DNA of 23,889 nt from an uncultured Eubacteriales bacterium (GTDB lineage Bacteria > Bacillota > Clostridia > Oscillospirales > QAMX01), in the NCBI GenBank assembly GCA_900551265.1, contig URVL01000017.1, positions 1-23,889 on the forward strand. The letters are read 5' to 3'. The notes below the pieces were generated by a model. It was not told where the DNA came from. It made no database searches and was given only the letters and a program-made list of their open reading frames with translations. Positions within the stretch are counted from its first letter, which is position 1; the number at the start of each line of letters is the position of its first letter. Position numbers and translations under genes: made by a program. Shown here one piece after another: positions 16,612 through 22,742 of this stretch.

Positions 16612-17202
16612 ATGGACATGCTGAATTTTATGAAATCCCGACGCTCTACAAGAAAATTTAGGGATAATCCGGTAGAGGAAGAGAAACTGGCGCAGGTAGT
16701 TGAAGCGGGCTGCTATGCTCCCAGCGGTGGGAACAATCAGAGCTGGCACTTTGTGGTGATTCAAAAGAAAGAGGTGCTTGTAAAACTGGCGGAATTGGTC
16801 CAGCACGCATTTTGTGAAATGGACTATGACGAGACCACATACGCTTCGCTTGTCAACTCGATTCGGCTTTCCAAAAAAGGCGGCTATGTGTTTCACTATG
16901 GAGCGCCGGTATTGATCGTGGTTACCAACAAAAAGGGTTACGGAAACGCCATGGCGGATAGCGCGTGCGCTCTCGAAAATATGATGTTGATGGCAAACGC
17001 TCTTGATTTGGGCAGTTGTTGGATCAACCAGCTTCACTGGCTGGATGAGAATTCATGCATTCGCACGTATCTGAAGCAGTTTGACGTGACGGACGGCGAG
17101 ACGATTTGCGGGGCAATTGCGCTCGGCTATGCTGATACAAAGGACGGCCTGCCTGACCGATCGCCGCTGCCGCGTAAAGAAATTCGCATTACGCGGGTAT
17201 AG
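16612..17202 (+). CDS. Nitroreductase-family FMN oxidoreductase
   Basis: 196 residues. The N-terminal MLNFMKSRRSTRKFRDNPVEEEKL and APSGGNNQSWHFVVI are the FMN phosphate-binding signatures of the nitroreductase family; AMADSACALENMMLMANALDLGSCWIN is the dimer-interface and FMN segment, and CGAIALGYAD the closing motif. It would be an NAD(P)H-dependent flavoenzyme acting as a homodimer in the cytoplasm. Substrates are broad (nitroaromatics, quinones, flavins) and cannot be assigned. The ATG at 16612 follows GGGGGAAAG; a second ATG two codons later is less well placed. Monocistronic, with a hairpin terminator at 17265-17307. Confidence 0.92.
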   Translation: MDMLNFMKSRRSTRKFRDNPVEEEKLAQVVEAGCYAPSGGNNQSWHFVVIQKKEVLVKLAELVQHAFCEMDYDETTYASLVNSIRLSKKGGYVFHYGAPVLIVVTNKKGYGNAMADSACALENMMLMANALDLGSCWINQLHWLDENSCIRTYLKQFDVTDGETICGAIALGYADTKDGLPDRSPLPRKEIRITRV

Positions 17203-17264
17203 TCCTCAAAATACATAAAGGCCGGCCATTCAACCGGCTGGAGAAACTAAAATTCAAACCTCAT

Positions 17265-17307
17265 AAAAAAACGTTCCGGCAGCTTACCCCGCCGGAACGT
17301 TTTTTTT
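17265..17307. terminator. Bidirectional terminator between convergent genes
   Basis: Perfect inverted repeat with arms 17265-17280 and 17291-17306 (core ACGTTCCGGC) around a 10-base loop. The A-run on one side and T-run on the other serve both strands. The TAA stop of the minus-strand deacetylase gene lies in the T-run. Confidence 0.92.
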
Positions 17308-18043
17308 ATTCTTTTACCTGCATTCCCGTGTGATCCATATAGAAACCGTCCTGATAGATCAGTTCTGATACCGGGGCGAAAGTGAATCCGCGCTCGATTA
17401 AACCGTCAATAATTGCGGGAAGCGCCGCAGGCGTTTGTTCGGCGGCATTATGGAACAGAATAATGGAGCCGGATTTTGTTTTTTCCAGTACGCGTTTTAC
17501 AATTGCATCGCTGCCTGGTTTTTTCCAATCCAGGCTGTCCACGTCCCATTGAATGGTATAGAAGCCCTCGTTTCGCATGGTTGAGACGACAGAATCATTA
17601 TAGTCACCGTAGGGGGGACGGAAAAGATTCGGACGCACACCTGTCACAGCCTCGATCTTATCCGCACAGGCTTTTACCTCCGCCGCCATTTGAGAAGCGG
17701 AAAGCTGTGTAAAATGCGGGTGCGTGTTGGAGTGGTTCATGACCTCGTGACCGGCGTCATAAAGTGCTTTTACAGACTCGGGATATTTATCAACCCATTC
17801 TCCCACAACAAAAAAAGTTGCTCGGATATCATGTTCTGCAAGTATATCTATGAGCTGTTGTGTGTCTTCATTGCCCCAGGCCGCATCAAACGTGAGAGAG
17901 ACAACGTTGTCCTCGCGTCCGACACAGTAGATCGGGAGATCACGGTCTGCGCGAGCGGCCAGCGCAAAGGCAGAAAGCGATGCGATGGCCAATGTAAGCG
18001 CCAGAATAAAGCTCAGGCGTCTTTTTATTTGAAAAAACTTCAT
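17306..18043 (-). CDS. PdaB-like polysaccharide deacetylase (CE4)
   Basis: 245 residues. A basic start plus hydrophobic segment (about 1-31, ending AALAARA-like) forms a signal peptide or membrane anchor, so it acts outside the membrane. NodB/CE4 motifs: TFDAAWG (51-57) with catalytic Asp53, HSNTH with zinc ligands His104 and His108, RPPYG (142-146), WDVDSLDW and LFHN with His198. The usual second Asp of TFDD is Ala54, a change also seen in sporulation PdaB-type proteins (TFDISWG in Bacillus), so the zinc site may be altered or its activity weak. Relatives modify spore cortex or wall peptidoglycan. GAGGT lies seven bases before the ATG, and a sigma-E-like promoter is visible at 18076-18103. 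Divergent from the transglycosylase gene. Confidence 0.9.
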   Translation of the reverse strand: MKFFQIKRRLSFILALTLAIASLSAFALAARADRDLPIYCVGREDNVVSLTFDAAWGNEDTQQLIDILAEHDIRATFFVVGEWVDKYPESVKALYDAGHEVMNHSNTHPHFTQLSASQMAAEVKACADKIEAVTGVRPNLFRPPYGDYNDSVVSTMRNEGFYTIQWDVDSLDWKKPGSDAIVKRVLEKTKSGSIILFHNAAEQTPAALPAIIDGLIERGFTFAPVSELIYQDGFYMDHTGMQVKE

Positions 18044-18075
18044 AGGAATACCTCGTTATACGGTTTTTCGCATAC

Positions 18076-18103
18076 AGTATATGTCAGATTACGACTTTTA
18101 TAC
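18076..18103 (-). promoter_or_regulatory. Candidate sporulation (sigma-E-like) promoter for pdaB-like gene
   Basis: On the minus strand GTATAAA (18103-18097), 13 bases, CATATACT (18083-18076). The -10 fits the sigma-E consensus CATACAHT at seven of eight positions and the -35 partly fits GHATATW. No sigma-A pair is as good. Inference only. Confidence 0.4.
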
Positions 18104-18176
18104 GCCTCGACAGAAATCGACACACATACATGGTAATTAATGGTAAAATATGACATCAACTGGAAGGAGCGATACA

Positions 18177-19136
18177 ATGTTCCGAAAGATAGGTGTTTTT
18201 ATATTGATGCTGGTTTTGTTTTCCGGATGCGCGAATGTTGCAGGGTACGACGGTCGTGCAGATGACGAGGATTTAAAAACGTATATCAGGGAACTGTGTG
18301 GAGAATATGGGATTCCAGAGACATTAATTTTTGCCGTGATTGAAAAGGAGAGCAGTTGGAACGCCGATGCGGTGAATTATAATGAAACATGCTTTGGGCT
18401 TATGCAGATTAACGTCGTCAATTTTGATTGGCTGGAAGACGAATTGGGACTGGATGACCCTAAGGAACCATATCAGAATGTACGTGCAGGAATTTACATG
18501 CTCTCTGTATATTTGGAAAAGTATCTGGATTATCACATGGCGCTTATGTGCTACAATTGCGGTGAAAATGGCGCCCGTCAACTCTGGCAAGATGGCATTT
18601 TCACAAATGCTTACAGCCTGTGGGTGATCGACCGAATGCACGACCTCGAATGGGAGGCTCTGGACGCCGCACGGGAACAACTTGACTTGCAGGCCAGTGA
18701 AAGAGAAACAGAGTCAGACGATTCGGAAAAAATTATCTCTGAAACGGTTACGAATGATGAAAAGAAATACTCTCGCGATTTGATATATGAGGAATCATCT
18801 CCAGAAGAGACCGGTATCCGGACAGTGACGCAGGATACGATTCATTTAGAGTATGCGGACAACCCGGAGAATGCTGTAGTCACGGAAAAAACAGGGGTGG
18901 AACTCTATACGGAAGATATCATTTTAAAAAATATTGGATATTTTGGTTCTCCGGTTCTTACCGTGCCGCACTCCGACACATGCGAGAAGTCCTGCTATAC
19001 CAGGGTGTGTCTGGAAACCGGAGCTGCACTTGTACGTGCATATGCCTATGGACAAGCCGGACATGCGGTACTTGGTTTCATTACCATGCCGCTGAGCTGT
19101 TCCTTATGTTGGATGCGCTTTGCGGCTTTATCCTGA
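18177..19136 (+). CDS. Lytic transglycosylase (SLT-type) lipoprotein
   Basis: 319 residues from the chosen start. A lipoprotein signal (MFRKIGVFILMLVLFSGC) places the lipidated Cys at residue 18, so it should sit on the outer face of the membrane. The SLT/lysozyme-like domain covers about residues 33-160: IFAVIEKESSW with catalytic Glu58, FGLMQIN (73-79), ALMCYNCGENGA and AYSLWVIDRM. It would cleave peptidoglycan to anhydro-muropeptides. An acidic Glu/Ser-rich linker follows (about 163-225). The C-terminal 100 residues match nothing I know; the last 50 are cysteine-rich and may be out of frame. An ATG at 18150 is possible, but AAGGAG seven bases before 18177 and the signal peptide decide the start. 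A terminator lies at 19178-19221. Confidence 0.85.
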   Translation: MFRKIGVFILMLVLFSGCANVAGYDGRADDEDLKTYIRELCGEYGIPETLIFAVIEKESSWNADAVNYNETCFGLMQINVVNFDWLEDELGLDDPKEPYQNVRAGIYMLSVYLEKYLDYHMALMCYNCGENGARQLWQDGIFTNAYSLWVIDRMHDLEWEALDAAREQLDLQASERETESDDSEKIISETVTNDEKKYSRDLIYEESSPEETGIRTVTQDTIHLEYADNPENAVVTEKTGVELYTEDIILKNIGYFGSPVLTVPHSDTCEKSCYTRVCLETGAALVRAYAYGQAGHAVLGFITMPLSCSLCWMRFAALS

Positions 19137-19177
19137 AAAAATGATAGAAACTGAAAAATTAATATGATTTGTCCCTT

Positions 19178-19221
19178 GGTCCTGTCACATGTCTCCCCCG
19201 TCATGTTGCAGGACCTTTTTT
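19178..19221 (+). terminator. Intrinsic terminator after the transglycosylase gene
   Basis: Outer stem GGTCCTG/CAGGACC (19178-19184, 19209-19215) and inner stem ACATG/CATGT (19187-19191, 19202-19206), followed by six T. Confidence 0.85.
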
Positions 19222-19260
19222 AAAATTTAACATCCTGCACTTTCTTTGAATTCCGTATAT

Positions 19261-19269
19261 TGATATAAT
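19261..19269 (+). promoter_or_regulatory. Extended -10 promoter for the adenylyltransferase gene
   Basis: TGATATAAT gives TGn plus a perfect TATAAT; the -35 is poor. The expected start near 19276 rules out the in-frame ATG at 19268 and leaves a leader of only about 22 bases. Confidence 0.65.
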
Positions 19270-19297
19270 GTTGGTATTCAGAATGATTGAGGTGTTT

Positions 19298-20185
19298 ATG
19301 AGAAACGAAAAGGAAATGTTTGACCTGATTCTGGACGTGGCGCGTCAGGATGACCGTATTCGTGCGGTTTACATGAATGGTTCCCGTGCAAACCCAAATG
19401 TAGAGAAGGATCCGTACCGCGACTATGACATCGTCTATGTGGTGACAGAGACCATACCTTATGTGAAAAATCCGGACTGGATTTCCGTATTCGGCGAGAT
19501 TGCAATTGTTCAGGAACCGGACCGAAATGATCTGTTTAGTGGAAGCAAAACGGATTTTACCAAGACTTTTACCTGGCTGATGCTGTTTCGGGATGGAAAC
19601 CGTATTGATTTGCATGTGGAAACGGTGGAAGCCATGCAGGACTCCTATGGAACCGATACCCTGACAGTTCCGCTGCTTGATAAAGACGGCATATTACCGG
19701 CTCTCCCTCCGCCTTCAGATTCCGGATATTTCATCCAAAAGCCTTCGGAAAATCAGTTTCATGCAGCCGCAAATGAATTCTGGTGGTGCCTCAACAATGT
19801 AGCCAAGGGTCTTGTACGCCAGCAACTCCCGTATGCCATGTGGATGCTGGAATGTATCATACGGCCGGAGCTGGAATGCATGACGGAATGGTATATCGGC
19901 ATACAGCATCATTTTCAGGTTACGGCTGGCGCCCATGGCAAATACTTTAAAAAATATTTACCGGACCAGCTTTATGCAATGCTTGTCAAAACGTATTCCG
20001 ACGGCGACTATGACCATCTATGGGACGCTGTGTTTACTATGTGTGAGCTGTTTGGCGTTTTGGGCCGTGAAGTGGCGGAAGCGCTCGGTTACACATATCG
20101 CGCGGATTGGGAAGAAGGCACCCTCGCCTATTTGCGGGGCATGAGAAACGGAAAATTTCAAATAGAGCAGAGCACGCATAAGTGA
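19298..20185 (+). CDS. Aminoglycoside 6-adenylyltransferase, ANT(6)/AadK-like
   Basis: 295 residues, close to the AadK/AadE length of about 285-300. The nucleotidyltransferase core is YMNGSRANPNVEKDPYRDYDIVYVV, with Gly28-Ser29 and the metal-binding Asp42/Asp44 pair; FWWCLNNVAKGLVRQQLPYAMWML and AHGKYFKKYLP are typical of the C-terminal aminoglycoside-binding part. The reaction moves AMP from ATP to the 6-hydroxyl of streptomycin. Many chromosomal relatives are of uncertain resistance value, so phenotype is not assured. Start choice: ATG 19298 has GAGG five bases upstream and gives the usual MRNEKEMFDLI; ATG 19268 overlaps the promoter. There are no mobile-element traces and it is framed by two terminators, so it looks like a resident gene. 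Confidence 0.93.
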   Translation: MRNEKEMFDLILDVARQDDRIRAVYMNGSRANPNVEKDPYRDYDIVYVVTETIPYVKNPDWISVFGEIAIVQEPDRNDLFSGSKTDFTKTFTWLMLFRDGNRIDLHVETVEAMQDSYGTDTLTVPLLDKDGILPALPPPSDSGYFIQKPSENQFHAAANEFWWCLNNVAKGLVRQQLPYAMWMLECIIRPELECMTEWYIGIQHHFQVTAGAHGKYFKKYLPDQLYAMLVKTYSDGDYDHLWDAVFTMCELFGVLGREVAEALGYTYRADWEEGTLAYLRGMRNGKFQIEQSTHK

Positions 20186-20194
20186 ATATTGGAA

Positions 20195-20239
20195 ATAATC
20201 CCGACCGCATTCTTTTTGGCGCGGTCGGGATTATCATGT
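20195..20239. terminator. Bidirectional terminator between convergent genes
   Basis: Perfect 14-bp stem (ATAATCCCGACCGC at 20195-20208, complement at 20221-20234) with a 12-base loop, between the adenylyltransferase and degV stops. T-runs are modest on both sides. Confidence 0.85.
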
Positions 20240-20252
20240 TTTCATATGGGAT

Positions 20253-21098
20253 TTAAGCTTTTCGAATAAACAGAATGCCGAGCGTATGCGGTCCGCAGTG
20301 GCAGGAAATGGTGCATCCGGCTGTCGTTTCAATTACCTGCTCAAACTTCGCATATTTTGCAATTTCTTCCCGAACGAGCGGGACGATACCATCATCTACA
20401 GGCGTATGCGTAATAAAAATGCGGTCAAGCACAAGGTCGTCACGCCCTGCCAGACGATCGCGTACATATTCACGCAAACATTTTTCAAAGGAACCGCGGT
20501 ACTTTTTCACGACGTCCATTTTCCCGTCGATAACTGCGATGCATGGCTTGATATTAAAAAGGTTCGCGCCAAATGCAGCCGCCGCAGAACAGCGTCCCCC
20601 CTTTTTCATATAGTCGAGATGGTCCAGAATGAAACTTGCGTCAACCCGGGCGGTCAAATCGTTCAGACGCGCCACAATTTCCTCGGGCGGCAGACCGGCT
20701 TCTGCCATTTTTGCCGCCTCGATCACAACATGTCCATGTCCGGTGGAAAGATTCCGGGAGTCAACGACATATACATGATCTAGCTCCTGCGCTGCTGCGC
20801 ATGCGCTGCGGTAGCAGGCGGAAAACTCGGCGCTGATATTGATGTGGATAACCGTGTCATAGGATTTGCGCAACTCGCTGAAAACTTCGATGTAGTCTGC
20901 AACATTGACTGCGGAAGTGGTACATAGTTCCCCGCCGGCGGCAACATGAGCAAAGATATCCTCCGGTTGAATCTCGACCGAATCTTTGTAATAGTTCCCC
21001 GCTTTACAAATAGAGAGCGGGACGATCGTGATATCATGCTGCTTTAAAAGCTCCGGCGACAGGTCGCAAGTACTGTCGGAGGAGATTTTGATTGACAT
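20253..21098 (-). CDS. DegV-family fatty-acid-binding protein
   Basis: 281 residues, typical of DegV proteins. Landmarks: DSTCDL at 8-13, TIVPLSI, YKDSVEI, the TTSAVN fatty-acid headgroup loop near 60-65, SRNLSTGHGHVVIEAAKMAEAG, LDYMKKGGRCSAAAAFGANLFNIKPCIAV and the C-terminal GPHTLGILFIRK. DegV (FakB-type) proteins bind a fatty acid and, with FakA kinase, feed exogenous fatty acids into phospholipid synthesis. No fakA lies next to it, so the exact partner is unknown. The ATG at 21098 is preceded by AAAGGTG at a rather long distance (about 12 bases). Single-gene unit with a promoter at 21154-21182. Confidence 0.93.
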   Translation of the reverse strand: MSIKISSDSTCDLSPELLKQHDITIVPLSICKAGNYYKDSVEIQPEDIFAHVAAGGELCTTSAVNVADYIEVFSELRKSYDTVIHINISAEFSACYRSACAAAQELDHVYVVDSRNLSTGHGHVVIEAAKMAEAGLPPEEIVARLNDLTARVDASFILDHLDYMKKGGRCSAAAAFGANLFNIKPCIAVIDGKMDVVKKYRGSFEKCLREYVRDRLAGRDDLVLDRIFITHTPVDDGIVPLVREEIAKYAKFEQVIETTAGCTISCHCGPHTLGILFIRKA

Positions 21099-21153
21099 GT
21101 TTATTCACAACACCTTTCCTGCTTCAAAATCGATATGATAAGCTGTGGAAGTT

Positions 21154-21182
21154 ATTATACATGAAAATATTCTCTTTGTATA
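21154..21182 (-). promoter_or_regulatory. Promoter for degV
   Basis: On the minus strand TATACA (21182-21177), 17 bases, TATAAT (21159-21154); TG directly before the -10. Confidence 0.65.
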
Positions 21183-21329
21183 GAGTGATTTTCCATCATG
21201 ACCTTGCTTTTACTTGCATCCCTCGCACTTCCGTTGACAAACGTGTATGCTGTGATGTAAGATAATTTACGGAAACGGTCGATTTCGTACGTAATCTATG
21301 AAAAACCGACAGTTTTTTATCCGAACCTC

Positions 21330-21358
21330 TTTAAAGTTAAAAAGAGTTGTGTTATAAT
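21330..21358 (+). promoter_or_regulatory. Promoter for the NuoE-HydS operon
   Basis: TTTAAA (21330-21335), 17 bases, TATAAT (21353-21358) with TGT before the -10 (extended). The leader to the NuoE ATG is about 68 bases. Confidence 0.7.
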
Positions 21359-21432
21359 GCTATGGTACATGTATAACCATGACAAGATCCGGGCGTGGTA
21401 TATAAAAAGTGCCCGGTACGAGGAGGATTTGT

Positions 21433-21924
21433 ATGGCAAAAGTGATCGCGTCGGTACCGTTTAACGGGACTGCGGAACAGAAGCAGCAGCTTCTCGACTT
21501 CATTGCTGCGCATAAGGAACAAAAAGGCGCTTTGATGCCCATTATGCAGAAGGCACAGGAAATTTATGGCTATTTGCCGGTGGAAGTGCAGCGTATGATC
21601 TCAGAAGAAACGGGGATACCTCTTGAAAAAATTTATGGTGTCGCCACCTTTTATGCGCAATTCACGCTACAGCCAAAGGGACAGTACCGCATTTCCGTCT
21701 GCCTTGGTACCGCGTGCTATGTTAAGGGTTCGCGTCAAATTTTTGACAGGATTTCTGAAATCCTGGGTATCGGCGAGGGCGGCTGTACGCCTGACGGCAA
21801 GTTCTCCCTTGATTCCTGCCGCTGCGTCGGCGCCTGTGGCCTGGCTCCCGTCATGATGATCAATGACGACGTATATGGACGCCTGGTTCCGGCCGATGTA
21901 GATGGTATTTTAAAGAAATATTAA
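21433..21924 (+). CDS. nuoE: NuoE-like [2Fe-2S] thioredoxin-fold subunit
   Basis: 163 residues. An N-terminal helical part (ALMPIMQKAQEIYGYLPVEVQRMISEETGIPLEKIYGVATFYAQF) leads into a thioredoxin-like [2Fe-2S] domain. The four ligands are Cys90 and Cys95 (CLGTAC) with Cys131 and Cys135 (CVGAC in DSCRCVGACGLAPV). This is the 24-kDa subunit of complex I and of NADH-dependent, electron-bifurcating [FeFe]-hydrogenases. Here it is the first gene of a cluster with a DRTGG protein, an ATPase-domain protein and a hydrogenase-like protein; the NuoF-like flavoprotein partner is not in the window and may follow it. The ATG at 21433 has GGAGG about six bases upstream; an in-frame start at 21409 would overlap that site. 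Confidence 0.94.
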   Translation: MAKVIASVPFNGTAEQKQQLLDFIAAHKEQKGALMPIMQKAQEIYGYLPVEVQRMISEETGIPLEKIYGVATFYAQFTLQPKGQYRISVCLGTACYVKGSRQIFDRISEILGIGEGGCTPDGKFSLDSCRCVGACGLAPVMMINDDVYGRLVPADVDGILKKY

Positions 21925-21958
21925 TGGAAGGGCGCCGGTTCTGAAGGGAGAATTTCGT

Positions 21959-22303
21959 ATGAAAATTCGCGAGATCGTGCCGCTGCTTGAAGCAGAAGTG
22001 CTTTGTTGTGAGGAAGATTTGGATGTCGAGATCTATAATGCCTGCGGCAGCGATATGATGAGCGATGTGCTGGCATATGTGAAGGATCAGACGGCGCTTC
22101 TGACCGGCCTGGTCAATCCGCAGGTCGTGCGTACGGCTATGATGATGGATATGCGCTGCATAATTTTTGTGCGCGGTAAGTGTCCGACTCCGGAGATGAT
22201 CGCCCTGGCTGAAGAAGGCCGCATTGTCCTGCTTTCCACAAAGCTGCGCATGTATGAAGCATGCGGGAGACTGTACGTAAGTCACTTGGCTGGAGGGGTT
22301 TGA
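21959..22303 (+). CDS. DRTGG-domain protein
   Basis: 114 residues, a single small domain. The pattern KIREIVPLLEAEVLCCEEDLDVEIYNACGSDMMSDVLAYVKDQTALLTGL, then a repeating alpha/beta run (RTAMMMDMRCIIFVRGKCPTPEMIALAEEGRIVLLSTKLRMYEACGRLY), fits the DRTGG domain found alone in hydrogenase clusters and fused to CBS or phosphotransacetylase domains elsewhere. The motif itself is degenerate (NACGSD in place of DRTGG). Its biochemical role is not known; in this context it is probably a regulatory ligand- or partner-binding protein for the sensory module. AAGGGAG lies before the ATG. It follows nuoE by 34 bases and ends 4 bases before the next start, so it is part of one operon. Confidence 0.83.
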   Translation: MKIREIVPLLEAEVLCCEEDLDVEIYNACGSDMMSDVLAYVKDQTALLTGLVNPQVVRTAMMMDMRCIIFVRGKCPTPEMIALAEEGRIVLLSTKLRMYEACGRLYVSHLAGGV

Positions 22304-22307
22304 CGGT

Positions 22308-22733
22308 ATGGATGATGCCTTGCGATTCCATTTTGACATAGACGGCGATAACTTTACTTCGGCGGGGGAGGCCTCTGTTGAGGTGAAAAAGAAGCTGCGG
22401 CAGCTGGGTTTTCCGCCGGATGTCATACGCCGTGTGTCGATCGCCATGTATGAGGGCGAGATCAATATGGTGATTCATGCCCGTGGCGGAGATGCGGATG
22501 TGTTTGTATACCCGGATCATATTGTGATTATATTGGAGGACCATGGCCCAGGAATTGAGGATATTGACCTTGCCATGCAGGAGGGATATTCCACCGCTCC
22601 GGACAGTGTTCGCGCGCTGGGATTTGGCGCGGGTATGGGCCTGCCAAATATGAAGAGGTATACCGAAGAAATGCACATCGAGTCAACGCTCGGTGTTGGA
22701 ACGAAGATCACGATGGTAGTAAATGTTCAGTAG
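22308..22733 (+). CDS. Anti-sigma-factor-type HATPase protein
   Basis: 141 residues, a stand-alone GHKL ATP-binding domain like RsbW/SpoIIAB. The N-box is SIAMYEGEINMVIHA with Glu49 and Asn53, the G1 box EDHGPGIED with Asp78, and the G2 box GFGAGMGLPNMK (105-116). There is no dimerisation/phosphoacceptor domain, so it is not a standard sensor histidine kinase; it would be a serine kinase or an ATP-dependent partner-binding protein. Placed between a DRTGG protein and a HydS-type hydrogenase, it is the likely signal-output part of a redox sensor. GGAGGGG precedes the ATG at 22308, four bases after the previous stop; the next gene starts nine bases after its stop. Confidence 0.88.
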   Translation: MDDALRFHFDIDGDNFTSAGEASVEVKKKLRQLGFPPDVIRRVSIAMYEGEINMVIHARGGDADVFVYPDHIVIILEDHGPGIEDIDLAMQEGYSTAPDSVRALGFGAGMGLPNMKRYTEEMHIESTLGVGTKITMVVNVQ

Positions 22734-22742
22734 GGGTGTTTC

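Larger units (their letters stand above)
21099..21432. other. Divergent regulatory region, degV / hydrogenase module
   Basis: 334 bases with no supported gene. It contains the degV promoter (21154-21182), a possible second plus-strand promoter (TTGACA at 21234, 18 bases, TAAGAT at 21258) and the main promoter of the NuoE-hydrogenase operon at 21330-21358. No Rex-like palindrome was recognised. Confidence 0.55.
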
